A stretch of 64,000 bases of DNA from an uncultured Caryophanales bacterium (GCA_905211645.1 CAJMBK010000008.1:11519-75518); one strand, 5' to 3'. Shown: positions 34,768 to 43,867, numbered from the stretch's first letter. Numbers and translations: made by a program. The notes: generated by a model from the sequence alone, not told the origin.

Positions 34768-35385
34768 ATGACTTACATATTTCTTCATGGTTTAGGTCAA
34801 ACTTCATCAAGCTGGGATGAAACAGTAAAATCTTTAGATAAAGAATTAAAGTTGTTTACTCCAAATTTATCATATTGGATAAAAGATAAAGAGTCATCAT
34901 TTAATACACTTTACGATGAACTTATAAAATATTGTGAAAAAGTTGATGATGATCTTTGTCTTGTTGGTTTATCCTTAGGTGGAGTTCTTGCTTTAAAATA
35001 TGCTATCGAACATCAAGATAAAGTTAAGTCATTAGTTTTAATTGGAACTCAATACAAAATGCCAAAAGGTTTATTAAAATTCCAAAATGTCATCTTCCAT
35101 TTAATGCCTAAGTCTGTGTTCTCCAAGATGGGATTTCAAAAATCCGATTTCATCAATCTTTGTAAATCGATGATGGATTTAGATTTTTCAAGCTCAATCA
35201 AACACATCAAAGCCAAAACTTTAGTAATCTATGGTAAAAAAGATAAAGCAAATAAATCCGCTGCAATCGAATTATCAAAGTTAATTCCAAATGCAGAATT
35301 AGTGTGTATTCCTAACTCAAATCATGAAGTTAACAATGATAAGCCAGATTTACTTGCTAAGGAAATTAACAGATTCTGTAAATAA
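34768..35385 (+). CDS. alpha/beta hydrolase
   Basis: A 205-residue small alpha/beta-hydrolase. The oxyanion strand FLHGLGQTSSSW comes first, then the nucleophile elbow GLSLGG with S69, an aspartate in YGKKDKAN and a histidine in NSNHEVN complete the triad. There is a short cap region. The substrate is unknown; carboxylesterase or lipase-like function is likely. AAGGAGAG precedes the ATG. TATAAT lies at 34738-34743. Confidence 0.88.
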   Translation: MTYIFLHGLGQTSSSWDETVKSLDKELKLFTPNLSYWIKDKESSFNTLYDELIKYCEKVDDDLCLVGLSLGGVLALKYAIEHQDKVKSLVLIGTQYKMPKGLLKFQNVIFHLMPKSVFSKMGFQKSDFINLCKSMMDLDFSSSIKHIKAKTLVIYGKKDKANKSAAIELSKLIPNAELVCIPNSNHEVNNDKPDLLAKEINRFCK

Positions 35386-35400
35386 ATTCATCTATCAAAA

Positions 35401-35431
35401 ATGCTGCCAGCTTCTTGGCAGCATATTTTTA
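35401..35431. terminator. bidirectional terminator between hydrolase and GH32-like gene
   Basis: ATGCTGCCA and TGGCAGCAT form a 9-bp stem around GCTTCT. T residues follow on both strands (five on the plus side, TTTT on the minus side), so it can end both convergent genes. Confidence 0.88.
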
Positions 35432-36835
35432 TCTATTTCTAACTTGATTCATTGAGTAAATAACAATTTTTACATCATCACTAGGTTTAACCATGTTTGT
35501 CATATTTTCTGTGACCAATGTGACGAAAGTGTTATTATTTAAAATCAATTCACAAAGTTCCTGGTCGATGAAACAGACGACGCTGATCATTTTACCCTTT
35601 GTTTCGAACTCATAAATTCTTCTTCTCTTGTAGAAAGCAGTCTCTTTATTAAGAGATCTAGTTCTATCGATGAAAAGAGTATTTTCATCAGTATAAATAT
35701 CAACGGATCCAACTGAAACACTTTGGAAAGGTTTCAAAGAGAACATAATCTTTTCTGGATAGTGAGTTTGCTTTAGTCTAAGTTCATTAACTTCATTAAT
35801 AATTCTCATGTCCATCAATGGGTGAACTGAGAATGAGAATTTTCCTCTATCATCGAATGTGATTCTTCTTGGAGCGGTTAACATGCCATCTGCATCTTTA
35901 ATTTGGACATCAGTTGGAATGCAACCGAAAGCAATAAGCCTATCTCTTGAGTCGTATTGAACTTTGATAGATGTCATATCTTCGGAGCAGTCAAATCTGC
36001 TCTTTGTTGATAAATCGTATGTGAATTCACCATGTTGAGGATTAAAATCGGACATGACACAGTAGCTTCTTGAATAAGATGCTAAATCTCTAGAAATCAT
36101 GTAAGCACCACTTCTATTATCTTTACTTACTGAGCAGGTGATCATGACTGAAGAAATATTTGTCTCTCTGATTCTGTTGATTGAAAGTGAAGTAACACGG
36201 TACTTACTTTCAAGGAATGGACAACTTCCCAAAAACTCAACTTTGTTATGGTTGATATCAAAATGGTATGTTGCTATTGTTCTTAAATTTGTTTTAACGT
36301 TGAAACCAACTAAAACGATATAAACTTCATTTTCGTAATCAAATGCTGAGATTGCTTCAATAGTACCCTTTTCAAAATCAGCAGCTTCGATATCATGTTC
36401 ATCAAGTAAAACATGCTTATCGTTTGTGTTATCAAAATTGATACCATCTTCAGAAAAACAGCAGATAACTGCAGTATTTTCAACTGAAGTTAAATCATGA
36501 ATATGAAGATTTCTTTCATCTTTTCTTGAATATCTATTTGCGATGTAGAAAAGATAAATTCTGTCTCTGATAACTAATGCTGTGCAATCTTCAATACCAT
36601 CTCTATCCAATTTAAGAGTTGGATAAATAGCATCACAAGCATTTTTGAAAACTAAAGTATCATCGGAAATACCATGACCGACGACGTAAAAGTTTTCCTC
36701 TTTAGAAAATGGAGAATGTAAATCAAAAATATGATATTGGTTTTTATAATAACAGTAGCCAGCAATTTTAATTAAAGAATTTCTCACTAATGTATAGTGG
36801 CTTCTTGGTTTAAATTGTTTCTTGATTGGTTCCAT
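35429..36835 (-). CDS. GH32-like beta-propeller protein without catalytic residues
   Basis: A 468-residue protein that follows the layout of glycoside hydrolase family 32 (sucrose-6-phosphate hydrolase). IAGYCYYKNQYHIFDLH stands at the site of the N-terminal NDPNG-x-Y-YHLFYQ block. DRDGIEDCTALV (77-88) stands at the DGxSGSA block, GEFTYDLSTK at the DFYA block, and GMLTAPRRITF at the LSIPREL block. DRTRS near the end is the C-terminal FIDR motif. The nucleophile NDP, the FRDP aspartate and the E-C acid/base are all missing, so it should not hydrolyse sucrose. The call rests on pattern, not alignment. Confidence 0.55.
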   Translation of the reverse strand: MEPIKKQFKPRSHYTLVRNSLIKIAGYCYYKNQYHIFDLHSPFSKEENFYVVGHGISDDTLVFKNACDAIYPTLKLDRDGIEDCTALVIRDRIYLFYIANRYSRKDERNLHIHDLTSVENTAVICCFSEDGINFDNTNDKHVLLDEHDIEAADFEKGTIEAISAFDYENEVYIVLVGFNVKTNLRTIATYHFDINHNKVEFLGSCPFLESKYRVTSLSINRIRETNISSVMITCSVSKDNRSGAYMISRDLASYSRSYCVMSDFNPQHGEFTYDLSTKSRFDCSEDMTSIKVQYDSRDRLIAFGCIPTDVQIKDADGMLTAPRRITFDDRGKFSFSVHPLMDMRIINEVNELRLKQTHYPEKIMFSLKPFQSVSVGSVDIYTDENTLFIDRTRSLNKETAFYKRRRIYEFETKGKMISVVCFIDQELCELILNNNTFVTLVTENMTNMVKPSDDVKIVIYSMNQVRNR

Positions 36836-36902
36836 ACTCGGATATTATATCATTTAGAGTTATTAATATTACCTTGAAAAATCAAATATTTATAGAAAAA
36901 AC

Positions 36903-36915
36903 GGCAAATTTTGCC
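36903..36915. other. orphan hairpin between divergent genes
   Basis: GGCAAATTTTGCC is a near-perfect palindrome, with GTTTTTT on one side (minus) and a run of seven T on the other (plus). No annotated gene ends here. The rest of 36836-37103 is AT-rich. Confidence 0.4.
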
Positions 36916-37103
36916 TATTTTTTTGCATAATTTCTTATCTTTCACTTTTAGTACAATGTTTACAAAAATTCTATTTTTAAACATCAAAAATTTCAGGTTT
37001 GATATTGAGGATAAAGGCAAATTCGGTATTGAAAAATAATTCCTAATTTGGTAATCTTTATAAGCATTTTAAGTTTTTATTATGCTTAGATGGAGGTATA
37101 AAC

Positions 37104-37364
37104 ATGTCTCGTTATTGTGATTTAAGTGGCGTTGGTCCACTCACTGGTAATACCCGTTCACACTCATTAAGAGCAACCCGTCGCCGTTGGAATGTTAATC
37201 TTCACAAGGTTAAAATGAACATCAATGGACAAGTCGTTACACTTAAAGTTTCCGCACGTACACTCCGTACTTTGAAGAAGCAAGCACAAGAAGCTCATGC
37301 TCACTGCGGTTGTGAACATTGCCAATGTGAAGCACACGAAGCTGAAGCAGTTGCTTCAAACTAA
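37104..37364 (+). CDS. rpmB: 50S ribosomal protein L28 with metal-binding tail
   Basis: L28 of the large subunit. Residues 1-60 are a normal L28 (C5, [28 protein letters not shown] and [11 protein letters not shown]). The protein is 86 residues long, but L28 usually ends near 62. The extra tail carries H65, H67, C68, C70, H72, C73, C75 and H78, then an acidic end. Such a dense Cys/His cluster should bind zinc or copper. GGAGG precedes the ATG. Position next to the gmk-to-rpe block matches Bacillus. Confidence 0.95.
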   Translation: MSRYCDLSGVGPLTGNTRSHSLRATRRRWNVNLHKVKMNINGQVVTLKVSARTLRTLKKQAQEAHAHCGCEHCQCEAHEAEAVASN

Positions 37365-37383
37365 TTAAATCATATATAAAAAC

Positions 37384-37416
37384 ACTACTCATGAGGTAAC
37401 TCGTGAGTAGTTTTTT
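37384..37416. terminator. bidirectional terminator of rpmB and the 37.4-kb gene
   Basis: CTACTCATGAG and CTCGTGAGTAG pair (one wobble) around GTAA, with six T residues on the plus side and GTTTTT on the minus side. Confidence 0.88.
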
Positions 37417-37417
37417 C

Positions 37418-38143
37418 TTATAAGAACATGTATCCAAGTGAAGTATCAACAATCAATAAGATTAATGTGATACCAAGTGAAGCGATATAAATCCATTCAG
37501 TAAGTGCTAAGAAATTGACCTTTGGTCTTAAGAAATAAGTTGCACCATCCTGTTCGGTTTTATTCTTTTTAGCCCAACTGGAAAGTTTTGGATTTAAAAG
37601 TAAGATAACTAATAATAGAGCAAGAACTGAATAAGCAATTGCGGTTCCAAATGAGATTGAAAATTGTGAATAATCTCTCATGACATGAGAATTGTAGAAA
37701 CCGTAAGTAGCAAGTAAACCATTCTTTAAGATTGTTGAAGCAAATGATAATGTTGTGAAAATAATATGTTTATTTGGATAGAAAAGTGAAAATCCAAAGT
37801 TCAATCCATACATGATTGATTCAACAAAAATGACGATAACAATGACTAATCCTAACCAGTTGAATTCACCTAAAGTTGTTAATAAATTGAATGTGTAAAT
37901 AAGTGAACCACCTACATAGAATAATAAGAATAAAAAGAATGAATAAACTGCGTAAACTCTTCTTTTTTCAGTTAAAAGAGAATTTAATTCACATGGGAAT
38001 GTGTTAAATATCGTGCTCTTTTTTTGCAAATATTTTTCTTTTCTCAAACATAGTACACAAGTAACTATGAATAATATCAAACTTGCTAATCCTAAAACAA
38101 GAATTGGAAGGATGATATTGAGATTTATCATGGTATAAGGCAT
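37418..38143 (-). CDS. unknown multi-pass membrane protein
   Basis: A 241-residue protein with about six membrane spans and short loops. No family is recognised and no catalytic motif is visible. It has a good GGAGG ribosome binding site seven bases before the ATG. It lies 55 bp downstream of rpe and upstream of the terminator shared with rpmB. In Bacillus this position holds thiN and spoVM, to which it has no resemblance. Confidence 0.8.
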   Translation of the reverse strand: MPYTMINLNIILPILVLGLASLILFIVTCVLCLRKEKYLQKKSTIFNTFPCELNSLLTEKRRVYAVYSFFLFLLFYVGGSLIYTFNLLTTLGEFNWLGLVIVIVIFVESIMYGLNFGFSLFYPNKHIIFTTLSFASTILKNGLLATYGFYNSHVMRDYSQFSISFGTAIAYSVLALLLVILLLNPKLSSWAKKNKTEQDGATYFLRPKVNFLALTEWIYIASLGITLILLIVDTSLGYMFL

Positions 38144-38198
38144 TCAATAACCTCCGAATTTTTACATTATTATAAAAAATCTAACTTCTATATTCTCT

Positions 38199-38873
38199 TT
38201 AGATATTTAATTTCTCGATTTGTTCTGCAATTTTAGTTCCATTTTCAACGAATAAGTATGAACCTGAAACAAAGTATCTTGCACCTAAATCGTAGCAACG
38301 TTTTGCGGTTTTATCGTTGATACCACCGTCAACTTCAATAAAACAATTTAAATTGTTTTCTTCAATAAAGTTACTTGTTTTCTTGATTCTTTCAAGGCTA
38401 GATTCAATGAATGATTGTCCGCCATAACCTGCTTGAACGGTCATGATTAAAACAAAGTCAAACTTAGAAAGAACTTTGAAGAAAAGTTCATCATCGGTAT
38501 AAGGGTTAATTGCTAAACCAAGTTTAAGTTCTGGGTATTTTAAGCGTGTTTCAGCCACTAAATCTAAAAGTTCTGTTTCTGATTTAAAAACTTCAACGTG
38601 AAATGAAACAAGTTTAGCACCCATATCAGCAAATTTAGAAACGTGATCTTTTGGATTAATAACCATCAAATGAACATCTTCAGTAAATCCACATTTATGA
38701 ACTAAAGGGAAAATAGATTCACCAAAGGAAATATTAGGAACAAAATTGCCATCCATGACATCGTAGTGAAGATATTCAATACCAGCATTACGCATTTTAT
38801 TGAACTGATCTTCCAATGTCAAAAAGTTGCAACCTAAAATGCTAGGTAAAATGACAGATTTATTTTCTTCCAT
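38199..38873 (-). CDS. rpe: ribulose-phosphate 3-epimerase
   Basis: Interconverts ribulose-5-phosphate and xylulose-5-phosphate in the pentose phosphate pathway. The 224-residue TIM barrel has LHYDVMDGNFVPN (metal-binding H and D), VHLMV, and the SGSYLF phosphate loop. IEVDGGIN supplies the second aspartate. It overlaps rsgA by 14 bases. Confidence 0.96.
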   Translation of the reverse strand: MEENKSVILPSILGCNFLTLEDQFNKMRNAGIEYLHYDVMDGNFVPNISFGESIFPLVHKCGFTEDVHLMVINPKDHVSKFADMGAKLVSFHVEVFKSETELLDLVAETRLKYPELKLGLAINPYTDDELFFKVLSKFDFVLIMTVQAGYGGQSFIESSLERIKKTSNFIEENNLNCFIEVDGGINDKTAKRCYDLGARYFVSGSYLFVENGTKIAEQIEKLNI

Positions 38874-39747
38874 AAATTGACTCCTTTGCTTCTTCTAATA
38901 ATTTTGTGTAGTTTGAGTAATGTTTAAGTTTTTGCTCATCTTCATTGTATCTAAAACAAACATTACAGATGTTTTTATCTTCGTTTGTATGTAAACAATC
39001 TCTGTATTTACAATCGTGTGAATAGAGCGAAAATCCTGGGAAATTCTCAGCGATATCAGCCTTAGTTAAATCAAGTTCAAATGATGAAAATCCAGGTGTA
39101 TCACCGATGAATCCGTTGTTATAAGGAATTAAAGTAACGCTTTTTGTAACGTGTTTTCCTCTACCTTTAATAACTTGATAATCACCTTCTTGGAATGAAA
39201 ATGATGAATCTATTTTATTGAGCATTGTTGATTTTCCAACACCGGATTGACCCATGACACAGATTGTCTTATTCTTAGTTAATTCAATAAGTTTTTCAAC
39301 ATCCATAATACCATCAATTGATGAGTAAAAACATGAAATACCTAAGCTTTCATAGTATTCTCTTTCTTTTTGAATACTTGCTTTCTCTTCATCGTTCAAG
39401 AGATCATATTTAGAAAAAATAATAACAGGTCTAATGGATGAATAGTGTGCGGTTAATAGGTACTTATCCAACATGAAAGAGGAATAATTAGGCTCTTTAA
39501 CTGATATTATTACTAATACAATATCAACATTAGCAATTCTTGGTCTAGTTAATAAAGTGGTTCTTTCTAAACGTTCTTTAATGTTATTTTCTTCATCCAA
39601 AATAACGTTGTCACCAACCATTAAATTACCTTTATTAAAGACAACATTTTTTCTAACTTTACAAACTCTTTTATCTTCATGATTTTCAGTATTAACTAAA
39701 ACATAACCTAAAGAGGAGTTTGAACAAACTTTATAAATATTACCCAT
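38860..39747 (-). CDS. rsgA: ribosome small-subunit GTPase RsgA
   Basis: A circularly permuted GTPase that matures and checks the 30S subunit. The 295 residues comprise an OB-fold, then SKYDL (G4) before the Walker A GQSGVGKST (166-174) and DTPG, then a zinc site with C-K-Y-R-D-C and H-x-C late in the protein. It shares one base with prkC and overlaps rpe, as in the Bacillus prpC-prkC-rsgA-rpe operon. Confidence 0.96.
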   Translation of the reverse strand: MGNIYKVCSNSSLGYVLVNTENHEDKRVCKVRKNVVFNKGNLMVGDNVILDEENNIKERLERTTLLTRPRIANVDIVLVIISVKEPNYSSFMLDKYLLTAHYSSIRPVIIFSKYDLLNDEEKASIQKEREYYESLGISCFYSSIDGIMDVEKLIELTKNKTICVMGQSGVGKSTMLNKIDSSFSFQEGDYQVIKGRGKHVTKSVTLIPYNNGFIGDTPGFSSFELDLTKADIAENFPGFSLYSHDCKYRDCLHTNEDKNICNVCFRYNEDEQKLKHYSNYTKLLEEAKESIYGRK

Positions 39748-40628
39748 TATTTCTTACCTTTTGAGAATAAGCGTTTGAAGAATCCTTGTTTAGTTTCAAT
39801 CATTGAAGGGTTCTTAACAATCTGTTGAATATCTTCTCTCATGTTGTAGACAGATTTATATCTGTCATTAGGAGATTTCATCGTTGCTTTCAAAATAATT
39901 TTTTCTATACATGCTGGAGTTTTTGAATTGTATTTCTTTGGAGATGGGAATTTTTCCTTGATATGTTTTAAAGCAACCATGACAGCTGAATCATCATCGT
40001 AAGGAACTCTTCCAGTAATCAATTCAAAGAATGTAATACCTAAAGAATAGATATCAGATTGAGGTGAAGCAACATTTCCTTGAGAAATTTCAGGTGCTAA
40101 ATAGTGAACAGAACCGACAACAACTTCGCTTCTTGTAACATGACTTGCATTTGTGAAAGTTGCGATACCAAAATCACCAAGTTTAATAGTTCCGTCCGCT
40201 AAAACATAGACATTTTGAGGTTTGATATCTCTGTGAATAACACCATGTTGATGTGCGTATAAAACTGCGTTACAAAGTTGAAGCATGACATCGCACGCTT
40301 CGATAAATGAGAGTTTTCCTCTTTGGTTTAAAACGTCTCTAAGTGTCTTACCGTTAACAAATTCATTAACCATGTAAGGACGGCCTTTGTAATTACCAAG
40401 AGTAACAACTCTGACAATATTTGGATGATTCAAACTAGCTGCAGTTCTTGCTTCTCTTTCAAAACGAGTGAGATTCACTGCGTTTTTCATAGTTTCTTCC
40501 TTAATAATTTTCAAAGCAAAATCTTTATTTAAAATTAAATCTTTTGCCTTATAAACTATTGCCATACCGCCTTCACCAAGAACAGCATCAAGGCGATATC
40601 TTCCGTCAATAACATCATTTAATTCCAT
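39747..40628 (-). CDS. prkC: Ser/Thr protein kinase, PrkC-like, catalytic domain only
   Basis: A Hanks-type kinase with the glycine loop GEGGMA, K40, HRD (132-134, D134) and DFG (152-154). The activation segment has SVHYLAPEI. It is 293 residues long. PrkC usually has a membrane span and several extracellular PASTA domains that sense peptidoglycan fragments. Both are missing here, and the protein ends in a basic tail (GFFKRLFSKGKK). It is likely cytoplasmic or peripheral. Together with PrpC it forms a phospho-switch. Confidence 0.9.
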   Translation of the reverse strand: MELNDVIDGRYRLDAVLGEGGMAIVYKAKDLILNKDFALKIIKEETMKNAVNLTRFEREARTAASLNHPNIVRVVTLGNYKGRPYMVNEFVNGKTLRDVLNQRGKLSFIEACDVMLQLCNAVLYAHQHGVIHRDIKPQNVYVLADGTIKLGDFGIATFTNASHVTRSEVVVGSVHYLAPEISQGNVASPQSDIYSLGITFFELITGRVPYDDDSAVMVALKHIKEKFPSPKKYNSKTPACIEKIILKATMKSPNDRYKSVYNMREDIQQIVKNPSMIETKQGFFKRLFSKGKK

Positions 40629-40629
40629 A

Positions 40630-41373
40630 TTAGTTGACTACCTCCAATAAAGAAACTCCAATATTATCCTTACCACCGTTTGAGTTTGCAGTTTTAATTA
40701 AAATCTCGCATTTCTCTTTAGTGTTGAATAATTTCTTAGAAAGAATTTTTGTAATTTCCTGATTATTAACCATATTGTACAAACCATCTGAACACAGTAA
40801 TAATTTATCATAATCGTTATCGATAATTGAAATATGTGGAATAACACTATTTTTTATTCCAACCGCTGCAATTAAAGTATTATTCATCTTCAAATCAGAT
40901 ATATCTGAGAAAGTTAGATGATTATCATGAGCAAAGTTAAAAAGTGTATCTGAATAAGTAACTTTTCTTAGCTCTTTTTCTCTTGAAAAGGTGTAACATG
41001 CTGAATCACCAACATGAAGAATATAAGTTTTTGTATCAAAAACTAAAGCAAGAGTATAAGTTGAAGCCATATTCGAGTAGATCTCTGAAGATATCTGCAT
41101 CTCCTTAACTCTTTCTTGAATAAAACTGAATAGTCTCTTTAAAGTTTTAACAATTTTTGCTTCATCCTTTAAATCATCTTCTTCAAGATTATTTAAATAT
41201 TGAATGGTGAGTTCTCCGCATAATGTTGAACAAACCTCACCTTTTCTATTACCACCGACTCCATCACAAACTAATAAGCCAGCAAAAAATGGAAAAAATG
41301 ATGCGAATGCAAAATCTTCATTATTCTTTCTCTTTTTACCGCAATCAGTTAGTGAATAAATACGATTCATCAT
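40630..41373 (-). CDS. prpC: PP2C-type protein phosphatase
   Basis: Removes phosphate from PrkC targets. The 247 residues show the PPM metal ligands: NNED (D20), CDGVGG (D37), LCSDGLYNMV and GGKDNIGV. This is a complete active site. The N-terminus (IYSLTDCGKKRKNNED) is typical of PrpC/Stp1. The gene lies between rlmN and prkC with one- or two-base gaps. Confidence 0.95.
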   Translation of the reverse strand: MMNRIYSLTDCGKKRKNNEDFAFASFFPFFAGLLVCDGVGGNRKGEVCSTLCGELTIQYLNNLEEDDLKDEAKIVKTLKRLFSFIQERVKEMQISSEIYSNMASTYTLALVFDTKTYILHVGDSACYTFSREKELRKVTYSDTLFNFAHDNHLTFSDISDLKMNNTLIAAVGIKNSVIPHISIIDNDYDKLLLCSDGLYNMVNNQEITKILSKKLFNTKEKCEILIKTANSNGGKDNIGVSLLEVVN

Positions 41374-41375
41374 AG

Positions 41376-42443
41376 TTATTCTTCCTTAATCTTCTTGTAT
41401 TTTGCTCTTAATTGTCCGCAAGCAGCGTCGATATCAGAACCAAATTCTTTTCTGATAGTTGCTTTAATTCCATTGGCATTCAAAAAGTCACGGAAAGCAT
41501 GAACTTTGTTATTTGATGATCTCTTGAATGGTTTTTCTGCAACTTCATTGTAAGGAATTAAGTTAACATAACCATAAGTAGGTTTAATAAGTTCAACAAG
41601 TTGTTTGGCGTGCTCTAAAGAGTTATTTAAACCATCAATCATGATGTATTCGTAAGTAACTCTTCTGCCATTTGCAGATTTATTGTAATCTTCGATGGCT
41701 TTAATAAGTTCTTTCAAAGGGTATTTTCTGTTAATTGGCATCAATTTATTTCTGATTTCATCATTTGGAGCATGAAGCGAAATAGCTAAATTGATCTGCA
41801 AATTTTCATCCTTAAATCTTTCAATTCCAGGGACAATGCCGCATGTAGAAATTGAAATATGTCTTGCACCAACATCGATACCAAATTGGCAGTTGATAAT
41901 TTTAACGTAATCCATAACATTATCATAATTATCAAAAGGTTCACCAGTACCCATGACAACAGAGTGAGTTAAGTGGGCTTTTGTATCAATTTCAGTTCTT
42001 AAAATTTGATCGACAACTAAAAATTCACCGACCATTTCAGCAGCAGTTAAATCTCTTCTTTTTCTAAGTAAACCAGAGGCACAGAATGCACAGCCCATCA
42101 AGCAACCAACTTGAGAGGAAACACAAACAGAATCACCGTAGATATATCTCATCAAAACTGTTTCTACGAGTTGTCCGTCTTCAAGTTTAACAAGGAGTTT
42201 CATTGTTCCATCACTTGAAATCTTTTTAACTTCTACTTCTGGAAGATGAATGTAATATTTGGATTTCAAAACTTCACGAAAACTGACTGAAATATCAGTC
42301 ATCTCATCGAAATCAAATACTCTTTTCTTATACAACCAGGAGTAAATTTGCTTAGCACGGAAAGCTTTTTGACCTAAAGCCATCATCTGACCTTCCAATG
42401 CTTGTAAAGTTACACCTAAAATATTAATTCTATTTTCTTCCAT
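41376..42443 (-). CDS. rlmN: 23S rRNA / tRNA adenine C2 methyltransferase RlmN
   Basis: A radical-SAM enzyme that methylates A2503 of 23S rRNA and A37 of tRNA. The 355 residues have the Fe-S motif C114-x3-C118-x2-C121 (CLMGCAFCASG) and the C-terminal catalytic C342 in SDIDAACGQL. E residues and GEPFDN for SAM are present. The start codon overlaps the rsmB stop. Confidence 0.97.
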   Translation of the reverse strand: MEENRINILGVTLQALEGQMMALGQKAFRAKQIYSWLYKKRVFDFDEMTDISVSFREVLKSKYYIHLPEVEVKKISSDGTMKLLVKLEDGQLVETVLMRYIYGDSVCVSSQVGCLMGCAFCASGLLRKRRDLTAAEMVGEFLVVDQILRTEIDTKAHLTHSVVMGTGEPFDNYDNVMDYVKIINCQFGIDVGARHISISTCGIVPGIERFKDENLQINLAISLHAPNDEIRNKLMPINRKYPLKELIKAIEDYNKSANGRRVTYEYIMIDGLNNSLEHAKQLVELIKPTYGYVNLIPYNEVAEKPFKRSSNNKVHAFRDFLNANGIKATIRKEFGSDIDAACGQLRAKYKKIKEE

Positions 42444-43732
42444 TATGAAACCCTCTTTAAAATAGCGTAGTAAAGACTGTCACTATTAAATTCATAAGAT
42501 AAAATTTGTTTTTCTTTAATTAGTGTGAATTCTGGATGATTCTTTACAAATTCTTCAATTCTTTCAGTTGTTTCAAAGTCTAAAAATGATCTAACCATGA
42601 AAAATAATCTGCCATTAGGTTTAACAAAGTATGAAGATTCTTCCAAATAATCTTTGATGACATCTTTGGCTCTCATTTCAGCTATTTCGAGTGAGAAATT
42701 GAATAAAACATCACCAGAACGCTTGAACATGCCAATATTTGAATTTGGAGGAGTACAGATAACAACATCCTTTGAATCAAATTCAACTTCATTTTTGATA
42801 AATCTAAGTTCTTTGCAAATTAAAGTTTCGCAATCAACTCCAAGTCTTTCAAATAGTGCCTTACTTCTTGCTAAAGATCTATCATCTAAGAAACAAGCAA
42901 GACTTCTACCGTTATTCATATTGTTGATAATTGAATAGTAAGAGCAAAGATTACCACTTGTGGCAGTAATTTGCATGATATCATCAAATGAATGATAGTT
43001 GATATCATCCAAAGCCTTAAAAATTGAAAAATCAAGAACAAAGAGCTTACCATCAACGACTTCTTTAAGTTCAGAAGGTAAAATCTTCTGCTTTAAAATC
43101 AAAATTCCGTAGCTATCAAACATCTTATTTTCACTTTTAACGATTTCGAATCTATCATCGTTAGCAAAATCTTCCAAATGGCATTTGTTGATATTGATAG
43201 CAAGTGCTTGTTTGTATTGAAAATTTGGTTTAATCAAATTATTAAGTTCATCCCTTGAAAATGAATCGTGAAGTTTAACAAAAACATCATAAGGAAGATT
43301 CAAAATCAAAAGATTCTTCTCAAGTTTAGATAAAGTTTTATTCTCTAAATATTTATTTTGAGTGCAAAATGCACGGATTTTCTGAGAAAAAGATGTGGTA
43401 TCAACATAAGTTGGAGTGTACAAACTCTCCAATAGATCGTTATCAATTTCTTCAACAGAAATATCTTCTTTCATATATTTGAAAGAGATGAAATAGTAAG
43501 CGATGAGGTAGAAAAAGATATCTTCTTTGCTGATTAAAGGAAAATTATCCTTGATAGCAAAGTCGATAAGCATGAAATGTCTCACGTAAAAATTGACTAT
43601 CTTAACTACATATTTTTTATCTTCTTTGGAGATGTTATTGGATAAAAAGAAATAATTGCAATAGTCTTTTACAGGGATCTTTTTTATCTTGATTGCATAG
43701 AGAATATCTGCAACCATATCAAAAATTTTCAC
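42443..43732 (-). CDS. rsmB: RsmB-like protein with lost methyltransferase motifs
   Basis: At 429 residues it lies exactly in the rsmB slot of the operon (rsmB-rlmN-prpC-prkC-rsgA-rpe). The N-terminal NusB-like domain and overall length fit. In the methyltransferase half the SAM loop (normally CAAPGGKT) reads TATSGNLCS at 256-264. The PCSG cysteine motif reads CTPPNSNIG at 326-334, and the TCS motif reads FFMVRSFLD at 377-385. Both catalytic cysteines are gone from their places. The start is GTG with AGAGG. A promoter lies just upstream, after the terminator of the preceding gene. Confidence 0.75.
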   Translation of the reverse strand: MKIFDMVADILYAIKIKKIPVKDYCNYFFLSNNISKEDKKYVVKIVNFYVRHFMLIDFAIKDNFPLISKEDIFFYLIAYYFISFKYMKEDISVEEIDNDLLESLYTPTYVDTTSFSQKIRAFCTQNKYLENKTLSKLEKNLLILNLPYDVFVKLHDSFSRDELNNLIKPNFQYKQALAININKCHLEDFANDDRFEIVKSENKMFDSYGILILKQKILPSELKEVVDGKLFVLDFSIFKALDDINYHSFDDIMQITATSGNLCSYYSIINNMNNGRSLACFLDDRSLARSKALFERLGVDCETLICKELRFIKNEVEFDSKDVVICTPPNSNIGMFKRSGDVLFNFSLEIAEMRAKDVIKDYLEESSYFVKPNGRLFFMVRSFLDFETTERIEEFVKNHPEFTLIKEKQILSYEFNSDSLYYAILKRVS

Positions 43733-43767
43733 ACTAAAACCTCTTAAACTATCTATATTTTACTAAA

Positions 43768-43796
43768 TTAATATTTATATCTTATATAGATAGCAA
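43768..43796 (-). promoter_or_regulatory. promoter of the rsmB-rpe operon
   Basis: On the minus strand TTGCTA (43791-43796) and TATTAA (43768-43773) are 17 bases apart. The RsmB start follows about 36 bases later. Confidence 0.55.
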
Positions 43797-43825
43797 GATA
43801 TAAGTAAAACTATCTAATTAAGCCA

Positions 43826-43859
43826 AAGAAAAACTCCTAACTTAATCAAATTAGGAGTT
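43826..43859 (-). terminator. terminator of the 43.9-kb unknown gene
   Basis: AACTCCTAA and TTAGGAGTT form a 9-bp stem. On the minus strand it runs into TTTTTCTTT, nine bases after the stop. Confidence 0.85.
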
Positions 43860-43867
43860 AATAACAC

